Origin: Sporomusa malonica
GTDB taxonomy: Bacteria > Bacillota > Negativicutes > Sporomusales > Sporomusaceae
Length of the DNA: 64,000 nucleotides
Direction: 5' to 3' (one strand)
Assembly: GCF_041428715.1 (NCBI RefSeq)
Contig: NZ_CP155572.1
The notes beneath the pieces are model-generated. The model worked only from the letters and a program-made list of their open reading frames with translations, was not told the origin of the DNA and ran no database searches. This document shows, one piece after another, positions 27,355 to 35,549 of this stretch (position 1 is its first letter; each line of letters begins with the position of its first letter). The translations under genes were made by a program, and so were the position numbers.

Positions 27355-28809
27355 TTACAGTGAGGGGCGCTCTCGAGTCGCCCCGACTTCCGCTTTCGGC
27401 AATTCACCCTCTAATATTTGGATCAGCTCCATCCGTGAGTGAATCTCTAGTTTTACATAAATATTCTTTATATGGGTCTTCAATGTATTTTCACTAATAA
27501 ATAATTGTTTTGCCATAACCTTATAGGTATACCCTTTCAACAGCAACTGGATAATCTCCATCTCCCGGTCTGTTAAACGTTTATCTATTTTTAAATTGTC
27601 AAACATCATATCTTGTTCGCCTTCAATCATCACAGCTAAGCGCATTAAAAAGACATGCTCCTTAAGTAAGTGGAGCAATTTTTTATTGAGCACAGGAATG
27701 ATGAACATGGCAATAAAGATAATGACTAATGCAATACCAGCAGCAACAAGATGCCCCTTTTGAGTAGCCATAATGTGTGTACCCAACAAACCGCCGCACC
27801 AAACACCAAGAACATTCATCGATAGACCGATTCCTAATATCTGCGCTGGGTTAGAGGCATAATTCAACATAGCGCCTAAGATGCCCCACCAGAACAGGTC
27901 ATTCACGCCGCAGGCGGCCAGCATCAGTGTGTCAACAACTAAAAAACTGCCTAGCGAGCGGTCAAGCAGGATAAAAAAAGCATATGCTAACCCCAATAAA
28001 GCCAAGCCGATATAGAGAATATGGAACTGTCGAATTTTAGTCGCATGCAGACGCAATAGCCAGATTGCAACAATATACGGAATTACTTGGTAAAAACTTA
28101 TCAATAAATCAAAACCTACATAAGCTGGATAAACAACTTGATACATAATACCGGAATTGATCGTAATGACAAATACGAACATGCATAACAACAGAAAAGG
28201 CAGACCAAATCGATTGATAGTCAGCGATATCGTCTCAGGTGAATCAGAAGGCTTGTCAACAAGCCAGCGGGCAAAAGTGAAACAAACCAGCAATCCCATC
28301 AGGATGAAGGTCATGCCGGCGAATGCTGAAACATTTCTTGCCAGCATCCCCGCCACTACTAAAAATATATTGGAATAAATCAAGATATCAGAAAACAGCC
28401 GGACCTTGTCAAAGCCTTGGAAAAGATATTTTGCATAATAGCCCCAAGCTGCTACTACCCAACCGGAAAAAAAGGAAATCACCGTCAACACCGGCAGCCA
28501 AAACAGTTCTGGCAACAATATGAACATTATGGTACCTGCAAAGCATATTATGCAAACCAGTCTCTGCACCAGCTTTGCCCGATAAAGACTATTTACAAAC
28601 AGCCCAGCTGTTATCAAGCCTATAAAATGGGAAAACACAGATGTCAAATTCAAACCAACTGCATTGATCTGCCGTTCCGCAGATAATGCATATAATACCG
28701 GTCCTTCAAATGGAAAAGCAAGCAACCACCCGAAAAACAGGGAAAAACACAGTACAGACAGATTTTGTTGACTAAGCCTACCCTTCAATCCTGTTAATTC
28801 GATTCGCAT
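27355..28809 (-). CDS. LuxR-type regulator with 12-TM sensor domain
   Basis: 484 residues. The N-terminal 400 residues form about 12 membrane helices of MFS-like type. The C-terminal 70 residues are a LuxR/GerE helix-turn-helix (LTDREMEIIQLLLKGYTYKVMAKQLFISENTLKTHIKNIYVKL pattern in pieces). Such membrane LuxR proteins are common in Eggerthella relatives and Negativicutes and are thought to sense small molecules directly. The ATG at 28809 follows GAGG by six bases. The last 15 residues resemble the 90-bp dispersed repeat (GAAAGCGGAAGTC), so the end may have been altered by a repeat insertion. Confidence 0.8.
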   Translation of the reverse strand: MRIELTGLKGRLSQQNLSVLCFSLFFGWLLAFPFEGPVLYALSAERQINAVGLNLTSVFSHFIGLITAGLFVNSLYRAKLVQRLVCIICFAGTIMFILLPELFWLPVLTVISFFSGWVVAAWGYYAKYLFQGFDKVRLFSDILIYSNIFLVVAGMLARNVSAFAGMTFILMGLLVCFTFARWLVDKPSDSPETISLTINRFGLPFLLLCMFVFVITINSGIMYQVVYPAYVGFDLLISFYQVIPYIVAIWLLRLHATKIRQFHILYIGLALLGLAYAFFILLDRSLGSFLVVDTLMLAACGVNDLFWWGILGAMLNYASNPAQILGIGLSMNVLGVWCGGLLGTHIMATQKGHLVAAGIALVIIFIAMFIIPVLNKKLLHLLKEHVFLMRLAVMIEGEQDMMFDNLKIDKRLTDREMEIIQLLLKGYTYKVMAKQLFISENTLKTHIKNIYVKLEIHSRMELIQILEGELPKAEVGATRERPSL

Positions 28810-29308
28810 CGCAATCCTCACTTTTTTGTAATTCAGTGTACTTCGGGTTTTGGCTATCCTTTTCCTTCTTATTTGATTTATTTGATTTATTTGATCATAA
28901 TCTGCTGTGTGAAGCAAAATGAACGTCCCTTTGCTTCACATCAAGGCCAGAGCTTGTATTACACCGTACCCCCTATAATATCGTAAAAAAAGAATTGAGC
29001 ACCCCCGCTTTTCGAAAGCTTGGTGTTGTATTAAAGAATATCCATCATGCCTCACCTGCCATGAAACGATTTTTATAATATTTGCAAAACCAGGAAGAAA
29101 AATTGATTTAGAATACGTGTTGCGACCAATTTTACTGCGAAAGCTATTGGGGGGCCATATAATACCAATCAACAAATGAATATTAACAAAGTATCAATTT
29201 CGGGCATGGTCTTGGATGCCTTGAAGTCTACTGGAAATATTACCAAAAGAATAAATGGGCTCATGCCTAGAAATAATATATTATACTGAAAATCCGGGGG
29301 ACTACATA
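28810..29308. other. Intergenic region between divergent LuxR and membrane genes
   Basis: Carries the 9-bp tandem repeat. A 79-codon minus-strand frame (28936-29175) has no ribosome-binding site and no recognisable family, so it is not called. The promoters of both divergent genes must be here. Confidence 0.4.
28869..28895. repeat. Tandem 9-bp repeat, three copies
   Basis: TTATTTGAT three times without mismatch, about 60 bases upstream of the LuxR gene start, in its leader or promoter region. Confidence 0.85.
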
Positions 29309-29854
29309 ATGAGTAATCAAGTACTTTTATGGTCGATGTTGATTTTACCTTGGTTAACTTTATTCTTTATGCCGAAAGAAAATATCAAAAGGTGGATGCC
29401 TATCGCTTTATTCTCTGCACTTACTAGTGTATTAGCAGTAGAGTTAGGAGAAAATCTTGGGTGGTTTATTTATGGAGAAACTGCTTATCCACTAAGAACA
29501 CCTTCATATATTATTTTCGGATTAAATATCGTCATTACTATGTGGTTGTTCAATTTTTTATATGGTCGATTTTGGCGATATATTATAATAGATACAGTAC
29601 TAAACTTTGGATTCATATATTTATTTCATGTCTATTTTCTTGGCAGTAGAGGGCTTTTTCACGAGGTCGGTATTACTCCTTTACAAAACGCGTTAATTGT
29701 TACTTTCGATGGTGTTTTAGCATATGGCTATCAAATGTGGCAAGAGGGAATCTTCGCACGTTCCGAAATCAAATCAGCTAGCTATTCTTCAAATTTACAA
29801 CCAGCAGCAACCAAGCCATTACCCGAAGATCAAGATAATGAAAAAAGTGAATAG
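29309..29854 (+). CDS. CBO0543-like integral membrane protein
   Basis: 181 residues with four to five membrane helices. Patterns such as WSMLILPWLTLFFMPKENIKRWMP, VELGENLGWFIYGE and YGRFWRYIIIDTVLNFGF resemble the CBO0543 family of small membrane proteins known in spore-formers. The ATG at 29309 follows CCGGGGG; the longer frame is unlikely. The C-terminal 30 residues are polar. No function is established. It stands alone with its own terminator. Confidence 0.55.
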   Translation: MSNQVLLWSMLILPWLTLFFMPKENIKRWMPIALFSALTSVLAVELGENLGWFIYGETAYPLRTPSYIIFGLNIVITMWLFNFLYGRFWRYIIIDTVLNFGFIYLFHVYFLGSRGLFHEVGITPLQNALIVTFDGVLAYGYQMWQEGIFARSEIKSASYSSNLQPAATKPLPEDQDNEKSE

Positions 29855-29864
29855 ACTATTCGAT

Positions 29865-29892
29865 TGCCGCCGCATTTAAAGCGGCTTTTTTG
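29865..29892 (+). terminator. Intrinsic terminator
   Basis: GCCGC-ATTTAAA-GCGGC followed by TTTTTT, right after the 29854 stop. Confidence 0.88.
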
Positions 29893-30044
29893 TTGCAATT
29901 GCTATTCCTCAAGATATTGTTGTCATGTTACAACAATGGCATATAGCTCCTGCTTATTTTTTATGGGAAAGACTAAATTTCTTTGGCAAAAGGGGAAATA
30001 TATCCTTTTGCATTTTTCAGTAATTCTCTTACCTAATCTATTTC

Positions 30045-30085
30045 TAAAAAAGAAGCCGAAAGTCTGGATTAAAACTTTCGGCTTC
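30045..30085 (-). terminator. Intrinsic terminator of the SASP gene
   Basis: GAAGCCGAAAGT pairs with ACTTTCGGCTTC, followed by TTTTTT on the minus strand. Confidence 0.9.
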
Positions 30086-30095
30086 ACGTCCTTAT

Positions 30096-30299
30096 TTACT
30101 GTGCGTTTTGGTGCACTATGCCACTGGCCCTGGCTTCCTCGGCCATCGCCTGTTCTCCTCGCTTAATGGCTTCACGAACCATGGAACCAACTTCCCCCGT
30201 CGTAACGTCGCTCCAGTCTCTATCCTCGACCTTCTCAGCAAAACCTAAGTCATGGGCTAATTCATATTTCAATTTCTCCGACATTACACCTTTTCCCAA
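30096..30299 (-). CDS. Alpha/beta-type small acid-soluble spore protein
   Basis: 67 residues. The sequence KLKYELAHDLGFAEKV, then DWSDVTTGEVGSMVREAIKRGEQ, contains the SASP hallmarks: the KYELA helix and the TTGExGxMVREAI DNA-binding helix. These proteins coat and protect spore DNA. The TTG at 30299 has GGAGG eight bases upstream; an ATG (MSEKLK) five codons later is an alternative. Its presence is the best direct evidence that the host forms endospores. Confidence 0.9.
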   Translation of the reverse strand: MGKGVMSEKLKYELAHDLGFAEKVEDRDWSDVTTGEVGSMVREAIKRGEQAMAEEARASGIVHQNAQ

Positions 30300-30460
30300 T
30301 AGAAGCACCTCCCTATTTATTTGAAGGCGAACCTAAGTATATTATTTGCTATAATATCAAAAAAGATTCTATAAGAGTTAGCAACAGTAATGGAAATAGG
30401 TGTTTCACGGACTTGAGCTGGATTGAATAGTAAAACCTAACTTAGCTTTTCTCTGAGACT

Positions 30461-30913
30461 TTAAATTGGGTTAATTCCCAGGCCTAGTACTTCATGTTCA
30501 TAACCCTTAATCGGCGCCCCCATATTACCGTATAAAGCCACCGCGATCCACTCACCATCATTATTATTTCCCGGCAATTTAGTGCCGCGAACAATACAAA
30601 ACAATAAGCCGGCACTGCGCAACACGGTGCCAAGCCCGATCTGTCCTCGGCACATGCCGTTATAGGCTTCAAATACAGAATGATAGAGGGCATGCTCTTC
30701 CCGGTAACGCTCGTCAATTAAACCTTCTTTCTTGGCTGCCGTCTCTACTGCCGCAAAAATTTTGGCAGAATCCATTGACCCTACTTTACCCTTATACAGC
30801 CGATAGCCAAACTTCTCCCCTTGTCTTTTCAAGTCCGCTTCATCCTCACCAGAAGACATGATCGTTAGAATTGCCAATTTTCCCAGGCTACCGTTTTTTT
30901 CTATACTAAACAT
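30461..30913 (-). CDS. hutP: HutP, histidine-dependent antiterminator
   Basis: 150 residues closely matching Bacillus HutP: KGKVGSMDSAKIFAAVETAAK, then HALYHSVFEAYNGMCRG and WIAVALYGNMGAPIKGYEHE with GLGI at the end. His74, His78 and His140 correspond to the metal ligands, and Glu82 and Arg89 to the L-histidine contacts (H73, H77, H138, E81, R88 in B. subtilis, from memory). HutP hexamers bind NAG triplets in mRNA and stop terminator formation when histidine is present. It follows hutH after 136 bases. Candidate target sites are in the hutH and permease leaders. Confidence 0.93.
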   Translation of the reverse strand: MFSIEKNGSLGKLAILTIMSSGEDEADLKRQGEKFGYRLYKGKVGSMDSAKIFAAVETAAKKEGLIDERYREEHALYHSVFEAYNGMCRGQIGLGTVLRSAGLLFCIVRGTKLPGNNNDGEWIAVALYGNMGAPIKGYEHEVLGLGINPI

Positions 30914-30999
30914 AGCTCATCCACCTTTCTCTCACCATCTTACCTGAAGAAACTCATAATAACAGTTTCTTTCTAAATCCTTGTATATAATCAACTAAA

Positions 31000-31028
31000 C
31001 TAGGAACAGGAGTTGCTCCTGTTCCTAG
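31000..31028 (-). terminator. Hairpin between hutH and hutP
   Basis: Perfect 13-bp stem (CTAGGAACAGGAG and complement) with a 3-base loop, just after the hutH stop. No strong T-run follows (TTTAGTTG), so it may be a weak terminator or an RNA-stability element that sets hutP expression below hutH. Confidence 0.6.
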
Positions 31029-31049
31029 TATTATAGCATGCGTAATCGC

Positions 31050-32579
31050 TTAATAGATTTTCATGGGACCAATAGCAGTCTCTACACCTTTAATCAGGGA
31101 GCCATCGGCGATTAACTGATATATACTCTGGATATCTGGTGCCGGTATCCGGTCTTCGTCCAAGTGTGGTACCGCTTGGCGGATGGCTTTATGTGCTGCA
31201 CCTGTACCAACACCTGGGGTTAGCGGGGCTAAGAAGTCAATACCCTGCGCAGCTGCCAAACACTCAATCGCAAGAATATAGCGGACATTCTCCAGAATTT
31301 CCCGCGCTTGACGGGCCGCTATCGTTCCCATGCTGACATGATCTTCCTGATTGGCCGAGGTAGGAATCGAATCAGCACTTGCCGGGTGGACCAGTACTTT
31401 ATTCTCTGATACTAAAGAAGCTGCCGTATACTGAGTAATCATTAACCCTGAATCTTCTCCCGGATAGGCAGTCAAGAACGGCGGCAGTTCACTCAAATGT
31501 GCATCCAGCAAGCGATTGGTGCGCCGTTCAGAAATGTTACCAATTTCAGCTAAGGCCAATTTCAAATAATCCATCACCAGTGCAATCGGCTGTCCATGAA
31601 AATTACCGCCAGAAATGGCTTCACCTGTATCTGGCATAATTAACGGATTATCGGTGGCGGCGTTGATCTCGATGGTAAGGGTTTCTTCCACGCGCCGTAA
31701 AGCATCTTTGGAAGCGCCATGTACTTGAGGAACACAGCGCAAAGAATAAGCATCCTGTACTTTGGAACAATTGACATGTGACTCAATAATGGGACTGTTT
31801 TCCGTTAATCGCAGCATATTTTCAGTGGTAGCCACCTGACCGATATGAGGTCTAACCTGACTAATGCGCGGATCAAAAGCAGTGCGGGTCCCCCTCAAGG
31901 CTTCGATACACAAAGCAGCTGCAACATCGGCGCTCTTCATTAGATTCACGGCATCCTGCCAGACCATACATCCGACAGCAGTCATTATTTGGGTACCATT
32001 GATTAAGGCTAGTCCTTCTTTACCTCCCAAGGCTATCGGTTCTAGCCCACTCACCGCTAGCGCTTCAGCCCCACTCATTAACTTACCGTTGACATATGCC
32101 TGCCCTTCTCCCAGCATGACTAACACCATATGAGAAAGAGGCGCCAAATCACCGCTGGCTCCTACCGAGCCTTTCGCCGGAATAGCCGGACATATGCGCC
32201 GATTCAACAGGTTCAGCAGCATCTCCACCGTCGAGAGCTTAATCCCCGAGTATCCTTTAGCCAATGAGTTAGCCCTCAGCAGCATAGCTGAACGAACAAC
32301 ATCTTCCGGCAGATGCTCGCCCACGCCGGTAGCATGGCTAAGAATTAGATTCTTTTGCAATTTTTCTCTTTTCTCTTTAGAAATAAAGATTTGGCTGAAA
32401 TCACCAAAACCTGTGGAAATGCCATATACCGGACTCTCGGCATCCAAGATTTTATCCACGATTGCACGGCTATCCACAATCTGTTTACGGCCTTGATCAC
32501 TTAAGCCTGCTTCCTCATATTCTCTGGCTACTTTTACAACATCCTCTAAAGTTAAAGCATATCCGTCTAATAATATCAT
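31050..32579 (-). CDS. hutH: Histidine ammonia-lyase
   Basis: 509 residues. The MIO cofactor motif GSVGASGDLAPLSHM is present (Ala-Ser-Gly), with further family blocks: YGISTGFGDF near the start, LINGTQIMTA, NPLIMPDTGEAISGGNFHGQP and SADSIPTSANQEDHVSMG. The enzyme removes ammonia from histidine to give urocanate. The ATG at 32579 follows GGAGG by nine bases. It precedes hutP, and hutU, hutI and hutG are not in this window. Its leader (32580-32780) carries a HutP-type site, a terminator and a long stem. Confidence 0.95.
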   Translation of the reverse strand: MILLDGYALTLEDVVKVAREYEEAGLSDQGRKQIVDSRAIVDKILDAESPVYGISTGFGDFSQIFISKEKREKLQKNLILSHATGVGEHLPEDVVRSAMLLRANSLAKGYSGIKLSTVEMLLNLLNRRICPAIPAKGSVGASGDLAPLSHMVLVMLGEGQAYVNGKLMSGAEALAVSGLEPIALGGKEGLALINGTQIMTAVGCMVWQDAVNLMKSADVAAALCIEALRGTRTAFDPRISQVRPHIGQVATTENMLRLTENSPIIESHVNCSKVQDAYSLRCVPQVHGASKDALRRVEETLTIEINAATDNPLIMPDTGEAISGGNFHGQPIALVMDYLKLALAEIGNISERRTNRLLDAHLSELPPFLTAYPGEDSGLMITQYTAASLVSENKVLVHPASADSIPTSANQEDHVSMGTIAARQAREILENVRYILAIECLAAAQGIDFLAPLTPGVGTGAAHKAIRQAVPHLDEDRIPAPDIQSIYQLIADGSLIKGVETAIGPMKIY

Positions 32580-32608
32580 AACTCTATACCTCCATTTTTT
32601 TTGGAAAA

Positions 32609-32646
32609 TAAAAAAGAGGATAACACTCATTAATGAGTTTACCCCC
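32609..32646 (-). terminator. Attenuator in the hutH leader
   Basis: GGGGGTAA, then ACTCATTAATGAGT, then TTATCCTC fold into one stem with an inner palindrome, followed by TTTTTTATTTT. It ends 30 bases upstream of the hutH start, right after the HutP site, so transcription must read through it. Confidence 0.8.
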
Positions 32647-32662
32647 TAATATCTCATAACTA
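32646..32662 (-). promoter_or_regulatory. HutP-type RNA site in the hutH leader
   Basis: On the transcript: UAG-UUAU-GAG-AUAU-UAG. Three NAG triplets with exact 4-base spacers is the known HutP binding pattern. It directly adjoins the terminator stem. Confidence 0.75.
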
Positions 32663-32781
32663 TGGGCAAGCTATTCAAGTAAAAATTGCATCCTCATACA
32701 AACCGGTAAAACTACTTTATATCGAACCAGCTTGCCTGCCACACTCTCATCTCTCGCATCTAAGGAAGGCAACTTATATTC

Positions 32782-32810
32782 ATAATAGTTGACAAAACTG
32801 CTAAAGTCAA
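32782..32810 (-). promoter_or_regulatory. Sigma-A type promoter of hutH
   Basis: TTGACT at 32805-32810 and TATTAT at 32782-32787 with a 17-base spacer. This places the start near 32775, giving a leader of about 200 bases. In that leader GGCAAGCT (32729-32736) can pair with AGCTTGCC (32665-32672) just before the HutP site. Confidence 0.65.
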
Positions 32811-32906
32811 GCCTAATATTATTTAGCTGCTTTTTTATTTTTTTGCAATAAATTCGTTCATGCTTATTTACTCATTTCACAGGGGAGTAACCCGTTCTGA
32901 AATATA

Positions 32907-32965
32907 TAAAAAAAAGGGGGGGCACACTCATTGCTAAGTCTACCCCTTATCTCGCATAACATGGG
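32907..32965 (-). terminator. Terminator after the permease, with a degenerate HutP-like site
   Basis: GGGGTAGACTTAGC pairs loosely with GTGCCCCC, followed by CCTTTTTTTAT on the minus strand. The preceding bases (TTATGCGAGATAAGGGG) resemble the hutH leader site (TTATGAGATATTAGGGG), but the three-triplet spacing is broken. It is the same element family as at 32609-32662 and 34484-34540. Confidence 0.6.
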
Positions 32966-32994
32966 TAACCATAAATGAATCTATAATGCTCTTG

Positions 32995-34410
32995 CTATTC
33001 TTTCAGCATTATCTCGTTCATCTCGTTATCGTTGAGGATTCGTGCTTGCTTAGCCTGTGGTTTGCATTTATAGCCAATCCACAAAATAACAAGCCAAATA
33101 GGTGTCAGGTACATAGAAATTCGCCAGTCCTCGCCTAAATACCACATCACGGCAAATATCATCGCTAAAAAGCCGATACAAATATAGTTCGTAACAGGAT
33201 ACCATACCGCTGGAAATTCAATCTTTGCCCCTTCTGCTATCTTTGCCTGGCGAAATTTCATATGGCTGACGCTGATCATCACCCAACTAATAATATCCGC
33301 AGAGACAACCAGGGCCATCAGATAGGTGAAGACCTGACTTTCAATAAGATAGTTTAAGAATACCACCAATCCCATAAGGAAGGATGAAAACAGTACTCCC
33401 ACTACCGGCACTCCGCCCTTGTTTAATTTTTTAAACATGCTCGGGGCGTTCCCTTGCTGCGCCAAATTGTAAAGCATACGTCCATTGCTGTAAAGACCGC
33501 TATTATAAGCGGAAAGAGCTGCGGTAATCACGACGACATTCAACAGAGCCGCTGCAGAGGAAATGCCTATTTTCGAGAAAATCTGTACAAACGGGCTGCC
33601 TTCTGCGCCACCAGCACCCAGCTGATTCCAGGGATAGATCATCAATATGATCAACAGGGCACCCACATAAAAAATCAAGATCCGCCACATCACTTGATTA
33701 ATGGCCATGGGGATGGTCTTTTTAGGATTATCCGCTTCCCCGGCCGTGACCCCAATCAATTCAGTCCCGCCGTAGGCAAACATGACGATCGCCAAAGAAC
33801 AGAGGAAACCTTCCAGCCCATTCGGGAAAAAGCCGCCATAATTCCAGAGATTGCCCACACCGCTGCTGGCACCCGCCTGTCCGTTGAGAAGGATCATCGT
33901 ACCAAAAACAATCATACCGATAATGGCTACTACTTTGATAATGGCAAACCAGAATTCAAATTCTCCATATAACTTAACATGAATCAGATTAATCCCTGTA
34001 AGAAAAGCCCAGCATACCAGGGCAGTAACCCAAACAGGAATATCCGGCCACCAGAACTGGACGTATTTCCCGACTACCGTCAGTTCCGCCATATTGACCA
34101 GCACATAGGCGATCCAATAGTTCCACCCTGACAGAAAACCCGGGAAATCCCCCCAGTACTTATAAGCAAAATGACTAAACGAGCCTGATACGGGTTCATC
34201 AACAAGCATTTCGCCCATGTGGCGCATAATCCAAAAAATGATGATACCGCCGATAAGATAGGAAAGCATTACTGCTGGCCCTGCTATTTGAATCGCTTTG
34301 GTTGATCCGTAAAATAGCCCTGTGCCAATAGCCCCTCCTAAGGCAATCAACTGAATATGCCGGTTTTTCAATCCTCTTTGCAAGCTTTCATCTTGGGAAT
34401 TTTCGGACAC
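32995..34410 (-). CDS. AAT-family amino-acid permease, probably for histidine
   Basis: 471 residues with 12 membrane segments of the amino acid transporter family (APC superfamily). It has LKNRHIQLIALGGAIGTGLFYGS at the N-terminus (the family signature), then GFLSGWNYWIAYVLVNMAEL and YGGTELIGVTAGEADNPKKTIPMAI. These match HutT/ProY/LysP-type permeases. It sits upstream of hutH-hutP on the same strand, and its leader holds a HutP-type site, so histidine uptake is the likely role. The ATG at 34410 is preceded by AGAGAGGAG. It has its own promoter. Confidence 0.85.
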   Translation of the reverse strand: MSENSQDESLQRGLKNRHIQLIALGGAIGTGLFYGSTKAIQIAGPAVMLSYLIGGIIIFWIMRHMGEMLVDEPVSGSFSHFAYKYWGDFPGFLSGWNYWIAYVLVNMAELTVVGKYVQFWWPDIPVWVTALVCWAFLTGINLIHVKLYGEFEFWFAIIKVVAIIGMIVFGTMILLNGQAGASSGVGNLWNYGGFFPNGLEGFLCSLAIVMFAYGGTELIGVTAGEADNPKKTIPMAINQVMWRILIFYVGALLIILMIYPWNQLGAGGAEGSPFVQIFSKIGISSAAALLNVVVITAALSAYNSGLYSNGRMLYNLAQQGNAPSMFKKLNKGGVPVVGVLFSSFLMGLVVFLNYLIESQVFTYLMALVVSADIISWVMISVSHMKFRQAKIAEGAKIEFPAVWYPVTNYICIGFLAMIFAVMWYLGEDWRISMYLTPIWLVILWIGYKCKPQAKQARILNDNEMNEIMLKE

Positions 34411-34483
34411 TTTGTTTTCTCCTCTCTGTTATTAAGTTTGCCAGTTTATCCCGGGATTTCAGAGCCTTGGCAAAAGTCTTCTG

Positions 34484-34524
34484 AAAAATAAAAAGGAGCA
34501 AAACTCAAATAGAGTTTTGCCCCC
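34484..34524 (-). terminator. Attenuator in the permease leader
   Basis: GGGGCAAAACTC-TATTT-GAGTTTTGCTCC followed by TTTTTATTTTT. It lies between the HutP site and the permease start, 74 bases upstream of the ATG. Confidence 0.88.
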
Positions 34525-34540
34525 TAATATCTAATAGCTG
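34524..34540 (-). promoter_or_regulatory. HutP-type RNA site in the permease leader
   Basis: CAG-CUAU-UAG-AUAU-UAG on the transcript: three NAG triplets with exact 4-base spacers, directly before the terminator. It shares ATATTAGGGGG with the hutH leader. Confidence 0.75.
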
Positions 34541-34587
34541 TAGGCATTCCTATAATTCATTGATGTAATTTTCTTAACTTTAAATAT

Positions 34588-34617
34588 ATTATAAATTAAG
34601 TACATAGAGCTTGTCAA
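34588..34617 (-). promoter_or_regulatory. Sigma-A type promoter of the permease
   Basis: TTGACA at 34612-34617 and TATAAT at 34588-34593 with an 18-base spacer. It leaves a leader of about 170 bases. Confidence 0.75.
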
Positions 34618-34764
34618 TGTTTTCCTGGAGTACAATGCGACTTTCTTAGCTGATAAAACTGACCGCAGGCAGGGAATTGCTGTATTTTCTTGAATAATTA
34701 GAATAACGAATCACAATCGTACAAATTGCCCCATTTGAAAAAAAATCACCGGAGGGATTGACCG

Positions 34765-35508
34765 ATGAACAGAAACTGGTTTCTCACAATGTTTTTAGCT
34801 TGCCTGATTCTTTTTACCGGCATCAGCAGTACCCACGCTTCAGATCAAGTCGACTGGCAAGTTCAAAAGATCGGCGCATTTGCCGTCCCAGAGGGCTGGC
34901 AAACAGCAGATCTGGTACAGGTATTGGCGACAATCATGAAAGAAGCTAATGCAACAGCAAAAACGCCGGCAACACCTCTGCCAGTGCCGCCGGTCGACCC
35001 GTTCGCCCTACTGAAAAATATCAACTATCAAATGTACCAAGTTACCATGAACGACGGTAAGGCTTACCGCACGGCGTTCATGGCCTTTTACCGGGACGAT
35101 AAACCCTTAAGCCTTGAAGGCAAACTGTACTTTTCCAAAAAACTTTCCAATGAGCAAAAACAAAAGATGGAGACCAAAATCGACTCTTCCGTTCAATTAA
35201 TGAAAAAGCAGCTTGACCTCAGTTACAAACAAACCAATGTCGGTGTAACTTTTCTGGATGTTAGCCGCCCTGATTACCTACAAATCAATAACAAACAAGC
35301 CTACGGCCTGAGCGCCAGATCTGTGGTTTCGATGTATGGAATAACCATACCGTATTATTTAAAAGGGTATGCCTTTGATGCCGACGGTTTTTTGTCTGCC
35401 GCTTTCCTGTTAACTACCGACAGCGAACGGAGTTACTGGGACCCACTGGTGCGAAAAATCATCCAGTCGTTTAAACCCACTAAACCCACCGTCACTATAA
35501 ATCAATAA
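34765..35508 (+). CDS. Secreted protein of unknown function
   Basis: 247 residues with a clear signal peptide (FLTMFLACLILFTGISSTHAS). The mature part starts with QVDWQVQKIGAFAVPEGWQ and includes VTMNDGKAYRTAFMAFYRDD and QTNVGVTFLDVSRPDYLQI. It resembles secreted DUF-type proteins of Negativicutes; no family name can be given. The ATG follows GGAGGG by eight bases. It is monocistronic, and the 3' end touches a truncated copy of the dispersed repeat. Confidence 0.6.
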   Translation: MNRNWFLTMFLACLILFTGISSTHASDQVDWQVQKIGAFAVPEGWQTADLVQVLATIMKEANATAKTPATPLPVPPVDPFALLKNINYQMYQVTMNDGKAYRTAFMAFYRDDKPLSLEGKLYFSKKLSNEQKQKMETKIDSSVQLMKKQLDLSYKQTNVGVTFLDVSRPDYLQINNKQAYGLSARSVVSMYGITIPYYLKGYAFDADGFLSAAFLLTTDSERSYWDPLVRKIIQSFKPTKPTVTINQ

Positions 35509-35549
35509 AGAAAACACGGCTTGCGCCGAGCCTCCGGCGAAGTGGAAGC
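35507..35549 (+). repeat. Dispersed intergenic repeat, truncated copy 3
   Basis: Starts AAAGAAAACACGGCTTGCGC like the full copies and stops at GTGGAAGCT, where the MFS stop codon begins. It is inverted relative to the copy at 37111-37199 on the other side of the MFS gene. Confidence 0.8.

Noticed and set aside
28936..29175. 79-codon gene on the minus strand
   Set aside because: No ribosome-binding site, no family, and it fills a promoter region.
32580..32780. Lysine or other known riboswitch in the hutH leader
   Set aside because: The consensus bases of known classes are absent; only the HutP triplets and a plain long stem are visible.
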